DNA from: Ruminococcus flavefaciens
Lineage (GTDB): Bacteria > Bacillota > Clostridia > Oscillospirales > Ruminococcaceae
DNA length: 33,271 nucleotides
Direction of reading: 5' to 3'
Assembly (NCBI GenBank): GCA_902777125.1
Contig: CACYSQ010000024.1
Location: 1-33,271, forward strand
In this document: in pieces, positions 1 through 9,235 of the stretch
Position numbering within the stretch: position 1 is the first letter of the stretch
How the letters are laid out: every line of letters starts with the position of its first letter
Translations under genes and position numbers: made by a program
The notes under the pieces: generated by a model
Database searches by the model: none
Seen by the model: the letters and a program-made list of their open reading frames with translations, nothing else
Told to the model about the DNA's origin: nothing

Positions 1-49
1 GACTCACTCTTACCTTCAGGTACAGATCACGCTTGTTCTCGTCTTTCAT
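1..49 (-). CDS. Partial 5' end of a MobC-like mobilization gene
   Basis: Only the first 16 codons lie in the window, reading MKDENKRDLYLKVRVS and running off the left edge. A purine-rich stretch (GAAAAGAGAAT) precedes the ATG. A short charged N-terminus followed by a KVRVS-type strand is typical of ribbon-helix-helix relaxosome proteins (MobC) and of some antitoxins. The position next to a hairpin-rich region and upstream of TnpW/TnpX genes favours a MobC-like accessory of a mobilizable element. The call rests on very few residues and is inference. Confidence 0.4.
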   Translation of the reverse strand, partial: MKDENKRDLYLKVRVS

Positions 50-90
50 ATTCTCTTTTCGTCCTCTCTTTGTTTTTATAAATTCGGGGT

Positions 91-230
91 CGTAGGGGCG
101 CGCCCTCTGCCAAGCCTTGTGAAGTGTGTGTAGTCGCATTTTGCGCCCACACTTCACCGTGCTTGCTGGAAGAGTTTCGCCCCTGTGGAGCGAATGTCAT
201 TTCCGAGCCTTTCGGCTCGGTCTTTTTTTC
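91..230. other. Hairpin-rich region, candidate origin of transfer (oriT)
   Basis: Four dyad symmetries lie in 130 bp. They are the 10-bp palindrome GGGCGCGCCC (96-105); a perfect 10-bp inverted repeat GTGAAGTGTG/CACACTTCAC (119-128 and 148-157, 19-nt spacer); TTCGCCCC/GGAGCGAA with one mismatch (176-183 and 187-194); and a 7-bp GC stem with a T tract (203-230). Dense dyads directly upstream of a divergent MobC-like start are the usual setting of an oriT. No nic motif was identified with certainty, so the assignment is inference. Confidence 0.35.
203..230 (+). terminator. Rho-independent terminator
   Basis: Stem CCGAGCC (203-209), loop TTTC, stem GGCTCGG (214-220), followed by TCTTTTTTT. The hairpin and T tract are textbook for the plus strand. 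No plus-strand gene precedes it inside the window, so it probably ends a transcript coming from the transfer region or insulates the genes that follow. Confidence 0.7.
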
Positions 231-577
231 TCGATTCCGAGAATTGGAGCTGTGCGACTTTCTCTATTTCGTCGCTCCCCATAATCAATATAGCGCACTT
301 TCCCGATCACGTCAATTATAAATTTCGGATTTTTTATGTTCGCTCAAAATTGCTTCGTCAAAATGCCCGGATAGCGTAAACGGCGTAATAGCGTGATTTC
401 ATTTTTTTGAATCGCAAAATTCCCCGGTTAATTGTTAATAGATCGTGAACAAAAGTTTGTGCGCATTGCGGCTTGTTTTGATACAGCAGTGCGCGCTATA
501 ATGTGATCGTGGTCAGATGATGTGACCGCAAAAAATCGTTTCATAAATATGTTGAAACGGAAAGTGAGGTGAATACG
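231..577. other. Non-coding stretch upstream of the recombinase gene group
   Basis: No convincing gene is seen on either strand. The sequence is AT-richer than the neighbouring core genes. It ends in the promoter at 473-502 and an inverted repeat GGTCA (511-515) / TGACC (523-527) just downstream of the -10 box. That repeat would lie at the transcript start and could be a small operator. Short reading frames here have no ribosome-binding site and no recognisable product. Confidence 0.5.
473..502 (+). promoter_or_regulatory. Promoter upstream of the coiled-coil gene
   Basis: A -35 TTGTTT (473-478) and a perfect -10 TATAAT (497-502) are spaced 18 bp apart. The sequence around the -10 (GTGCGCGCTATAATG) resembles that around the -10 in front of the recombinase gene at 1335-1340, and both promoters are preceded by GCGCATTG. 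This suggests shared or duplicated control. Confidence 0.6.
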
Positions 578-924
578 ATGGGGCTGTATCTTGAAAAGAT
601 CGAGGAGAACGAGAAGAAGATCAAGAAGCGAAGACGACGATCGAGACCAGCAAGGCAAAGCTCAAAAAGCTGGTGGACGAGAATGCTCATCTGAGCTATC
701 TTGAAATCAAGGCAGAATACAACTGCGAAGGTCGTGAGCTGCTGGAAGTTCTTGCAAGAGAGCGTGAGCAGTCGGAAAAGCTGAAAGCCAACGGTCTGAC
801 CGATTCGGATATTGCTGTTGCTTCGGAGTCCGCTGATGATAAAATCAGCGATACCGATAACAGCGATGATGAGGTCGGTCATCAGATGAGCTTTACGGAT
901 AAGAAAAATCCTTACGAGGACTAA
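578..924 (+). pseudogene. Frameshifted small coiled-coil protein of the mobile element
   Basis: The ATG at 578 has a good ribosome-binding site (GTGAGGTG, 571 and upstream) and starts MGLYLEKIEENEKKIKK, but this frame soon degenerates into Arg/Ser/Trp codons and stops near 694. From about 625 another frame continues the same charged helical pattern: EAKTTIETSKAKLKKLVDENAHLSYLEIKAEYNCEG and on to ...KKNPYED, stopping at 924. The second frame has no ATG and no ribosome-binding site before a GTG at 673. The simplest reading is a single gene with a one-base loss near 625-635; the intact product would be about 115 residues, mostly coiled coil with an acidic C-terminus. The family is not recognised. 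It could be a real decay event, a sequencing error, or programmed frameshifting. Confidence 0.6.
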
Positions 925-1074
925 CATATATCCGACAACAGAACGATAGCTGTGAGAGGGGCGGCAGCGATGCCGTTCCACATGGCTATATCGAAAACAG
1001 AAAGAGGGGCAGATAGAGAAAGCGATCCCCTCGCTCTAAAAGTATAGAGAAAGAGAAGCTAAGGAGTACAAGCT

Positions 1075-2979
<1,905 letters not shown>

Positions 2980-3002
2980 ACCTTATCTTCAAATCATAAA
3001 AA

Positions 3003-3028
3003 CTTCTTTACGAGTACCCTTCTTTACG
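3003..3028. repeat. Short direct repeat near the element end
   Basis: CTTCTTTACG occurs at 3003-3012 and again at 3019-3028, separated by AGTACC. It lies between the recombinase gene and the first core gene, in the 160-bp stretch that should contain the element boundary. It may be a recombinase-binding or attachment-site component, but no target duplication can be tested because the other end is outside the window. Confidence 0.35.
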
Positions 3029-3124
3029 CTTCCGGTAATTTTTTACTATTGCAAAATCAGGATCAGAATAAAAGTTTTCCCTAATTAGACTGATATAAGT
3101 GCCGCGGACAAGCCGTCCTTTGGA

Positions 3125-3637
3125 TCACTTATCTTCCTTTTCGTCGCCTTCCTCTTCCTCGTCGGACTCCTCAAAGTCCTCGATAGTGAGGTCATCGTAA
3201 TCGAACTCAAGAAGCTCGTTGCAATTGGGACAGTTGATAGAGCCTTCCTCGATCATGCCGTCATCAAGGAGTATGGTATCTCCGCAGGTCGGACAGGTCA
3301 CTTCATAAAGCTCGTCATCGTCGTCGTCCCAATCGTCGTCTTCATCGTCCCAATCCTCATCGTCGTCATCTTCATCGCAGGTGTCGCAGTCTCCGTCGCA
3401 GTCGCCGCACTCGTCGTCCTCATAGAGGTCGTCCTCTACGGAACCGAGATCCTCGTCAAGGATATCGCAGAGCTCTGTAAGCTCATCTACCTGTGACTGG
3501 AGGTCCTCAACGTACATAACGAGCTCGTGCATGACCTCGGACATCTGGAGCAGAGCCTTGCCCTCCTTGGTGGAATTGTCTATTTCCATACCGTCAAGAA
3601 GACCCTGAAGGTAGGACATTTTCTCAGTAAGCTTCAT
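3125..3637 (-). CDS. CD1247-type acidic zinc-ribbon protein
   Basis: 170 residues. The N-terminal helical domain (MKLTEKMSYLQGLLDGMEID..., about 1-65) matches the CD1247 N-terminal domain found beside efp in Clostridia. Next is a Cys/Asp-rich stretch (CGDCDGDCDTCDEDDDD) and a run of Asp and Trp, then a zinc ribbon CPTCGDTILLDD...CPNCNELLEF, and an acidic tail. Function is unknown; the zinc ribbon and charge suggest a nucleic-acid or ribosome-associated role, which is speculation. It is the last gene of the rpsU-efp cluster, 33 bp after efp, with an AGGAGG-type ribosome-binding site. No clear terminator follows it before the mobile element. Confidence 0.8.
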   Translation of the reverse strand: MKLTEKMSYLQGLLDGMEIDNSTKEGKALLQMSEVMHELVMYVEDLQSQVDELTELCDILDEDLGSVEDDLYEDDECGDCDGDCDTCDEDDDDEDWDDEDDDWDDDDDELYEVTCPTCGDTILLDDGMIEEGSINCPNCNELLEFDYDDLTIEDFEESDEEEEGDEKEDK

Positions 3638-3670
3638 AATAGCTCCTCCTTTCAGATGAATGTCAGAGAC

Positions 3671-4228
3671 TTATGCTCTGGACATATACTCGCCGGTTCT
3701 TGTATCGACCTGGATCTTCTCGCCCTCGTTGATGAAGAGCGGAACCTTGATCTCTGCGCCTGTCTCAAGGGTTGCAGGCTTTGTAGCGTTGGTAGCTGTA
3801 TCGCCCTTGAAGCCGGGATCGGTCTGGGTAACAACGAGCTCAACAAAGTTGGGTGGCTCAACGCCGAAAACGCTGCCCTTATAGGAGAGGACCTTGCAGA
3901 TCATCTCTTCCTTGACGAACTTGAAGCTGTCGCCGAGCTTGTCTGCGCTGATCGGAACCTGCTCATAGGACTCAAGATCCATGAAGTAGTAAAGATCGCC
4001 GTCATTGTAGCTGTACTGCATATCCTTTCTCTCAACGAAAGCTGTGGGGAACTTAGCAGTGGGGTTAAAAGAAGTTTCAACCACTGAGCCAGTGATAACG
4101 TTCTTGTATTTTGTTCTTACAAAAGCGGCTCCCTTACCGGGCTTAACGTGCTGGAACTCAACGACCTGAACTACCTGACCGTCGAGCTCAAAGGTAACGC
4201 CGTTTCTGAAATCTCCTGCTGAAATCAT
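3671..4228 (-). CDS. efp: Elongation factor P
   Basis: 185 residues, full length. EF-P binds between the P and E sites and rescues ribosomes stalled at polyproline stretches. The N-terminal KOW-like domain begins [18 protein letters not shown]. The loop KPGKGAA carries Lys32, the residue modified in other species (5-aminopentanol in Bacillus subtilis). The end ...[17 protein letters not shown] is the conserved EF-P C-terminus. The ribosome-binding site is ACGGAGG. Its own promoter lies about 40 bp upstream, so it need not depend on pepP transcription. Pairing with an M24 peptidase upstream is a common Firmicutes arrangement. Confidence 0.97.
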   Translation of the reverse strand: MISAGDFRNGVTFELDGQVVQVVEFQHVKPGKGAAFVRTKYKNVITGSVVETSFNPTAKFPTAFVERKDMQYSYNDGDLYYFMDLESYEQVPISADKLGDSFKFVKEEMICKVLSYKGSVFGVEPPNFVELVVTQTDPGFKGDTATNATKPATLETGAEIKVPLFINEGEKIQVDTRTGEYMSRA

Positions 4229-4266
4229 ATTGATAACCTCCGTAAATTGTTCATAGTGGATATCTT

Positions 4267-4295
4267 ATTTTACCACATTTCAAGAGATTTTGCAA
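4267..4295 (-). promoter_or_regulatory. Internal promoter in front of efp
   Basis: On the minus strand, -35 TTGCAA (4295-4290) and -10 TAAAAT (4272-4267) are 17 bp apart. It lies in the 83-bp gap between pepP and efp. It would allow efp and the CD1247-type gene to be expressed more strongly than the rest of the cluster. Confidence 0.6.
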
Positions 4296-4311
4296 TACCC
4301 TGAGTGATAAA

Positions 4312-5376
4312 TTATAAAGATATGAGATTTTTTTCAAAATTTGTCAAATTCTCGCAGCCTTCATTGTTCAAAACAACGAAATCTTCGATGCGGACACCGA
4401 ACTTCCCTGCTATGTAAATGCCCGGCTCGACCGTCACGACTGATCCTTCGCTGAGAGCTATCCTGTAATTCGGTGAGGCATTCGGACGTTCATGTATCTC
4501 CAGACCGACGCCGTGACCGAGAGAATGTCCGAAGCATTCTCCGTAGCCCGCAGCCTCGATGATATCACGGCTGACCTTATCGAGCTCACAGCCCATAATA
4601 CCTGCCTTTGCAGCCTCGATGCCGGCAAGCTGAGCCTCCAGCACGATATCGTACACCTTCCGCATCTCGTCAGAGGGCTCCCCAACACAGACGGTACGGG
4701 TCATGTCGCTGTGGTAGCCGTTCCACACAGCGCCGAAGTCCATGAGGACGAATTCGCCGTTCTCAATGACCTTATCGGAGGGAACTCCGTGCGGCATTGA
4801 CGTATTTGTACCGGAGAGGACTATCGTCTCAAAGGACAGATCCTCCGCACCTTTCTCGAACATCAGACGGTTCAGTTCAAGCGCAAGACCGCGTTCTGTT
4901 GCACCGGGTCTTATCTGCGGCAGAAGCTCCTTGAGAGCGTCCTCCGCAATTTTCTGAGCCTTTCTGATACACTCGAGCTCGTCCGCGTCCTTGACCGAAC
5001 GCATAGCCGAAATTGCATTGCTGAGTGCGTCGGAATCGTCTATCGTCATTTTCGGGAAGAATAGCCGGTAGGTGTTCAGCTCCCTGACCGTCATTGTCTC
5101 GGACTCTATCGCAAAGGACTTCGCACCGTGGCGTTCAAGAAGCTCGTTAATCTGCGGATAGAGGCGCTTCTGCTCGATGACCTCGGCGTCCATGACAGTC
5201 GCCCTCGCCTTTTCGATATAGCGGAAATCTATCAGAAGGTAAGCCTTGTCCGGAAAAGCAACGACCGTTCCGGCTGAGGACTTCATGCCCGTGAAGTACC
5301 GGCGGTTCACATCGGAGGTTATAACAGCGCAGTCCGCCCCATTATAGCCCTCAAACAGTCTTTCAAGTCTGCTCAC
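4312..5376 (-). CDS. pepP: Xaa-Pro aminopeptidase, M24 family
   Basis: 354 residues from GTG 5376, chosen because GAGGT sits 7 nt upstream and the open frame above it only overlaps aroQ. It has a creatinase-like N-domain (1-125) and a pita-bread M24 domain. Metal ligands are visible as D213 (MDFGAVWNG), D224 (YHSDMTRT), H288 (GHSLGHGVG), E317 (VTVEPGIY) and E331 (VRIEDFVV). It is predicted to remove N-terminal residues that precede proline in cytosolic peptides. It starts 10 bp after the aroQ stop. The pepP-efp neighbourhood is conserved, linking proline-peptide turnover with the factor that helps make proline-rich proteins. The exact substrate is inferred from the family. Confidence 0.92.
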   Translation of the reverse strand: MSRLERLFEGYNGADCAVITSDVNRRYFTGMKSSAGTVVAFPDKAYLLIDFRYIEKARATVMDAEVIEQKRLYPQINELLERHGAKSFAIESETMTVRELNTYRLFFPKMTIDDSDALSNAISAMRSVKDADELECIRKAQKIAEDALKELLPQIRPGATERGLALELNRLMFEKGAEDLSFETIVLSGTNTSMPHGVPSDKVIENGEFVLMDFGAVWNGYHSDMTRTVCVGEPSDEMRKVYDIVLEAQLAGIEAAKAGIMGCELDKVSRDIIEAAGYGECFGHSLGHGVGLEIHERPNASPNYRIALSEGSVVTVEPGIYIAGKFGVRIEDFVVLNNEGCENLTNFEKNLISL

Positions 5377-5386
5377 GGCTGTCACC

Positions 5387-5818
5387 TCAGAGCTCTGCCA
5401 TTGCCTGAACAGCGAGATAGTAGCTGCCGAAGCCAAAGCCGCATATGCTGCCCTTGCAGACCGGTGCAATGACCGATTTAGCGCGGAATTCGTCCCTTGC
5501 AAAGACGTTGCTGATATGCACCTCGATGCACGGTATCTTTATCGCGGCGATAGCGTCGCGGATAGCGTAGCTGTAGTGCGTGTAGGCACCGGCATTTATG
5601 ATAACACCGTCGAACTTCTCCCTTGCGGCGTGGAGCTTGTCGATGATAGCTCCCTCGTGGTTGGACTGGAATATCTCGCACTTCAAGCCCTGTTCCTTTG
5701 CACGGTCGATGATGCTGCTGTTGAGGCTGTCTATCGAAGCCTCGCCGTAGATGCCCGGCTCACGCTCGCCGAGAAGGTTGAGGTTCGGACCGTGTATAAC
5801 AAGTATATTTTTTACCAT
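5387..5818 (-). CDS. aroQ: Type II 3-dehydroquinate dehydratase
   Basis: 143 residues, the usual length. It converts 3-dehydroquinate to 3-dehydroshikimate in the shikimate pathway as a dodecameric cytosolic enzyme. Recognisable blocks are IHGPNLNLLGEREPGIYG with the catalytic tyrosine, QSNHEGAIIDKLHAA, INAGAYTHYSYAIRDAI, and VHISNVFARDEFRAKSVIAPVCKGSICGFG, which hold the active-site Arg and His. It begins 5 bp after the yqeG stop and is followed 10 bp later by pepP. It is the only shikimate gene in the window. Confidence 0.96.
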   Translation of the reverse strand: MVKNILVIHGPNLNLLGEREPGIYGEASIDSLNSSIIDRAKEQGLKCEIFQSNHEGAIIDKLHAAREKFDGVIINAGAYTHYSYAIRDAIAAIKIPCIEVHISNVFARDEFRAKSVIAPVCKGSICGFGFGSYYLAVQAMAEL

Positions 5819-5823
5819 AGCTT

Positions 5824-6345
5824 TTACCTTTCATATTGGAATTCGTCCGGAAGGAAGGGCTTTTCGAGCACCCGCTTGAAACGTATGAAGCGTTCCTTTT
5901 TACCCTCCGGCTCTATCGGGGAAACGTATATCGAGGTTATCCCCGCAAAATTTGCTCCCCATATATCGGTGAAGAGCTGATCTCCGACAGCGGCAGTCTC
6001 GCAGGGCTGGAGCTCCATGCGTTTCATCGCCCTGACATAGCCTTTTTTCAGCGGCTTTGCCCCCTTGCTCACGAAGGGCAGTCCGAGCAGCTCCGCGAAC
6101 GGCTTTACGCGCTCTTTCACATTGTTTGAAACTATCATGAGCCTGATGCCGCAGCGTTTCATCACACCTATCCAATCCATAACGCCCTCTGCCGGAGCCG
6201 GGTGATCGTGGGTGGTGAGGGTATTGTCAACATCGAGGATAAGTCCCTTTATACCGTGGCTGCGGAGAAATCCGGGAGTTATCTGCGATACCCTCCTGAA
6301 AGCGAAATCCGCCCCTGTTCCTGTCAGTTTATGCCGTAATTTCAT
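5824..6345 (-). CDS. yqeG: YqeG family HAD phosphatase
   Basis: 173 residues from ATG 6345 (MKLRHKLTGTGADFAFRRV); the frame is open further upstream but that extension would overlap a terminator. HAD motif I is LILDVDNTLT with nucleophile D38 and acid D40. Motif II is MIVSNN, a motif III lysine lies near KGAKPLKKG, and motif IV is GDQLFTDIWGA. The IIIA subgroup includes phosphatidylglycerophosphate phosphatases (Arabidopsis PGPP1, yeast Gep4), so a lipid phosphatase role is possible; the bacterial substrate is not settled. The possible ribosome-binding site GGAG is rather far upstream (12 nt). It follows rpsU across a terminator. Confidence 0.88.
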   Translation of the reverse strand: MKLRHKLTGTGADFAFRRVSQITPGFLRSHGIKGLILDVDNTLTTHDHPAPAEGVMDWIGVMKRCGIRLMIVSNNVKERVKPFAELLGLPFVSKGAKPLKKGYVRAMKRMELQPCETAAVGDQLFTDIWGANFAGITSIYVSPIEPEGKKERFIRFKRVLEKPFLPDEFQYER

Positions 6346-6373
6346 AGAAAATGTCAACTCCGTTGCACAAATG

Positions 6374-6399
6374 AAAAAGCGAACCCAAAGGCCCGCTTT
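6374..6399 (-). terminator. Terminator between rpsU and yqeG
   Basis: On the minus strand AAAGCGGGCC (6399-6390), loop TTTG, GGTTCGCTTT (6385-6376), continuing into a run of five T. This gives a 10-bp stem with two G-T pairs. It should cut a share of transcripts after rpsU, lowering expression of yqeG-aroQ-pepP relative to the ribosomal protein. Confidence 0.65.
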
Positions 6400-6425
6400 T
6401 ATCAACATTAATTGTTACCGTAAGA

Positions 6426-6599
6426 TCAATACTTACGCTTACGAGCTGCCTCAGACTTCTTCTTACGCTTTACCGAAGGCTTCTCGTAGTGTTCTCTCTT
6501 ACGAACCTCAGCAATGACGCCATCCTTTGCACATGATCTCTTAAATCTCTTGAGAGCTGTATCCAAGGATTCGTTTTTGCCAACACGAACTTCTGCCAC
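6426..6599 (-). CDS. rpsU: 30S ribosomal protein S21
   Basis: 57 residues from GTG 6599: [57 protein letters not shown], the full family length with the basic C-terminal tail. The GTG is chosen because AGGGAGGG precedes it at good spacing and homologues start at this AEVRV segment; the longer frame from 6644 covers only leader sequence. S21 sits near the mRNA platform of the 30S subunit and affects initiation. It has its own strong promoter and is followed by a terminator. Confidence 0.95.
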   Translation of the reverse strand: MAEVRVGKNESLDTALKRFKRSCAKDGVIAEVRKREHYEKPSVKRKKKSEAARKRKY

Positions 6600-6640
6600 T
6601 TCTTTCCCTCCCTTATTCAGAGGTTGCCCGGAATTACCGG

Positions 6641-6673
6641 ACATCTATACTAACCGTCCATAAGGACGTCAGT
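6641..6673 (-). promoter_or_regulatory. Hairpins in the rpsU leader
   Basis: The roughly 120-nt leader contains a bulged stem ACTGACGTCC / GGACGGTTAGT (6673-6649) and just after it a small CCGG-taatt-CCGG hairpin ending above the ribosome-binding site. No T tract follows, so these are not terminators. They could be a site for translational autoregulation, which is inference only. Confidence 0.35.
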
Positions 6674-6728
6674 CAGCAATACTCTGAGATAAAAAGCAGA
6701 TATAATACTGAATGTAATTTATAATATA

Positions 6729-6757
6729 ATTTTATCACAAACCGACCTGCTTGTCAA
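6729..6757 (-). promoter_or_regulatory. Promoter of the rpsU-efp cluster
   Basis: Perfect -35 TTGACA (6757-6752), 17-bp spacer, and -10 TAAAAT (6734-6729), in an AT-rich gap downstream of leuS. It is one of the two closest matches to the housekeeping sigma consensus in the window, as expected for a ribosomal protein gene. Confidence 0.8.
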
Positions 6758-6784
6758 GCATTTTTATGAAGGTTTAAAAATTCG

Positions 6785-9217
6785 TTATTTTGCAACAATA
6801 TTAACAAGTTTATTTGGTACATATATCTGCTTAACAATATTTTTGCCCTCAACAGCCTCGCTCACCTTTGCATCGGACATCGCCATTGCTATGACCTCGT
6901 CCTGCGGAGCACCTACCGCAACGTTGAGCTTTGCCTTGATCTTGTCGTTGACCTGAACAACGATCTCAACGGTATTCTCGACAAGGTGAGCCTCGTCGTA
7001 GGACGGCCAGCTCTCATAGGCGATAGTCTCGCTGTGACCGAGAACGCTCCATATCTCCTCGCAGACATGAGGTGTTATAGGCGAAAGCAGCTTGATAAGA
7101 CCCTCGGCGTATTCGCGCGGACACTTGCCGTTCTTGTAGACCTCGTTGACGAATATCATCATCTGACTGATAGCAGTATTGAAAGCAAGGCTCTCGAAGT
7201 CGTTGGTGACCTTCTTGACGGTCTGGTGGTAGACCTTTGTGAGCGCACCGTCGTTGTCGTCAGTGAGATTTTCGGGAACAGTGAAGAAGTTCCACACTCT
7301 CTGAACAAACCTCTTTGCGCCCTCAACACCGCTCTTGCTCCACGGCTTGCTGACCTCGAGAGGTCCCATGAACATCTCGTAGAGACGGAGGGTATCGGCG
7401 CCGTAATCCCTTACGATATCGGAGGGATTTACTACGAATTCAGGGAAACGCTTGCCCATTTTGATGCCGTTTTCGCCGAGGATCATGCCCTGATGAACGA
7501 GCTTCTTGAAAGGCTCCTTTGTAGGCGCAAGACCCTTGTCGTAGAGGTATCTGTTCCATATACGGGAGTACATAAGGTGTCCGACAGCGTGCTCGGGACC
7601 GCCGATGTAGAGGTCTACCGGCATCCAGTGCTTCAGAAGCTCCTGATTTGCGAATTCCTTGTCGTTGTGGGGGTCGATATATCTGAAATAGTACCAGCTC
7701 GAACCGGCGCTTCCGGGCATAGTTGAGGTCTCGCGTGTACCCTTTACGCCGTTCTTGTCGTACTTCTTCCACTCGGTCGCATTTTCAAGCGGAGCCTTGC
7801 CGTTCTTGCCCTTGTAGTCGTCGAGCTCAGGAAGAATGAGCGGCAGCTCGGAGTCGTCCAGAACGTGTATCTGACCGTCCTCGCCGTGAACTACCGGAAC
7901 AGGCTCGCCCCAGTAGCGCTGACGGGCAAATATCCACTCGCGGAAGTGGTAGTTGACAGTCCTCTTTGCTCTGCCCATAGCTTCGAGCTTCTGAGTTATA
8001 GCCTCCTTAGCCTCCTCAACGGTGAGGCCCGTGAACTCCTCGGAATTTATGAGCTTGTAGCCCTTGCCGAGGTACTCGGTCTTTTCCATTGCAGCTTCGG
8101 AAACGTCAATGTGACCGTCCTTGCCGTCGATGACCTGTATCATGTCTATATTGTGAGCAACAGCGTACTCGAAGTCACGCTGGTCGTGGCTCGGAACAGC
8201 CATAACTGCACCTGTTCCGTAGCTTGCAAGTACGAAATCGCCGATGAACATACGGACTTCCTTGCCGTTAACGGGGTTGATGCAGGTAACGCCCTTGAGC
8301 TCGCAGCCGGACTTGGTCTTGTTGAGCTCGGTACGGTCCATATCGTTCTTCTTCTTGGTCTCAGCGATGTAAGCCTCAACCTCAGCCCTGTTCTGTACGC
8401 GGTCGAGAAGGCTCTCAGTGATAGCTCCGTCGGGAGCGAGAACCATGAAAGTGATACCGTAGATAGTCTCGATGCAGGTTGTGAATATGGAGAACTTTCC
8501 GCCGCCAACGATATCGAATTCGACCTCGACGCCGGTGGACTTGCCTATCCAGTTGCGCTGCATAGCCTTTGTGGACTCCGGCCAGTCTATCTCGTCAAGT
8601 CCCTCAAGGAGCTTCTCAGCAAACGCAGGCTGGTCGATGACCCACTGCTTCATGTTCTTGCGGACTACCGGATAGCCGCCGCGCTCGGACTTGCCGTCGA
8701 TGACCTCGTCGTTCGAGAGAACGGTTCCGAGCTCCTCGCACCAGTTTACGGGCATATCTATGTACTTTGCATAGCCGTCAAGATAGAGCTGCTTGAATAT
8801 CCACTGTGTCCACTTGTAGAACTCAGGGTCGGAGGTAGCTATCATCTTTGACCAGTCGTAGTCGAAGCCGAGCTCGCGGAGCTGCTTCGAGAAGGTCTTG
8901 ATGTTCTCCTGTGTGAAGCCGTTGGGGTGATTGCCGGTGGTGACAGCGTACTGCTCTGCGGGCAGACCGAATGAGTCGTAGCCCATGGGGTGGAGCACGT
9001 TGTAGCCCTGCATACGCTTCATTCTTGAAACGATATCAGTTGCGGTATAGCCCTCGGGGTGACCTGCGTGGAGACCTACTCCCGAAGGGTAAGGGAACAT
9101 ATCGAGCGCGTAGAACTTGGGCTTGCTGAAATCCCAGACATCGGTCTTGAAGGTCTCGTGCTCCTCCCAGTATTTTTGCCATTTAGCCTCAATAGCCTTA
9201 TGGTCGTATCTTGCCAT
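6785..9217 (-). CDS. leuS: Leucyl-tRNA synthetase
   Basis: 810 residues from ATG 9217, which has AAGGA 9 nt upstream; an earlier in-frame ATG at 9226 abuts the ribosome-binding site. It charges tRNA-Leu. The class I signature is HAGH (50-53, PYPSGVGLHAGHPEG), the CP1 editing domain spans about 225-420, and GTGAVMAVPSHDQRDFEYA keeps the conserved editing Asp. WYYFRY and the anticodon-binding C-domain are intact. Two signatures depart from the textbook form: the second ATP motif reads KMGKR instead of KMSKS, and the editing threonine-rich segment reads FTTCIETIYG (about 245-254) instead of FTTRPDTLFG. The length and all other blocks argue for a working synthetase; whether editing is altered is open. 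Confidence 0.96.
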   Translation of the reverse strand: MARYDHKAIEAKWQKYWEEHETFKTDVWDFSKPKFYALDMFPYPSGVGLHAGHPEGYTATDIVSRMKRMQGYNVLHPMGYDSFGLPAEQYAVTTGNHPNGFTQENIKTFSKQLRELGFDYDWSKMIATSDPEFYKWTQWIFKQLYLDGYAKYIDMPVNWCEELGTVLSNDEVIDGKSERGGYPVVRKNMKQWVIDQPAFAEKLLEGLDEIDWPESTKAMQRNWIGKSTGVEVEFDIVGGGKFSIFTTCIETIYGITFMVLAPDGAITESLLDRVQNRAEVEAYIAETKKKNDMDRTELNKTKSGCELKGVTCINPVNGKEVRMFIGDFVLASYGTGAVMAVPSHDQRDFEYAVAHNIDMIQVIDGKDGHIDVSEAAMEKTEYLGKGYKLINSEEFTGLTVEEAKEAITQKLEAMGRAKRTVNYHFREWIFARQRYWGEPVPVVHGEDGQIHVLDDSELPLILPELDDYKGKNGKAPLENATEWKKYDKNGVKGTRETSTMPGSAGSSWYYFRYIDPHNDKEFANQELLKHWMPVDLYIGGPEHAVGHLMYSRIWNRYLYDKGLAPTKEPFKKLVHQGMILGENGIKMGKRFPEFVVNPSDIVRDYGADTLRLYEMFMGPLEVSKPWSKSGVEGAKRFVQRVWNFFTVPENLTDDNDGALTKVYHQTVKKVTNDFESLAFNTAISQMMIFVNEVYKNGKCPREYAEGLIKLLSPITPHVCEEIWSVLGHSETIAYESWPSYDEAHLVENTVEIVVQVNDKIKAKLNVAVGAPQDEVIAMAMSDAKVSEAVEGKNIVKQIYVPNKLVNIVAK

Positions 9218-9235
9218 TGTTATCATTCCTTTTAC

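Noticed and set aside
7865-8851. Plus-strand 328-residue open frame
   Set aside because: Antisense shadow of leuS, whose reading frame is well conserved.
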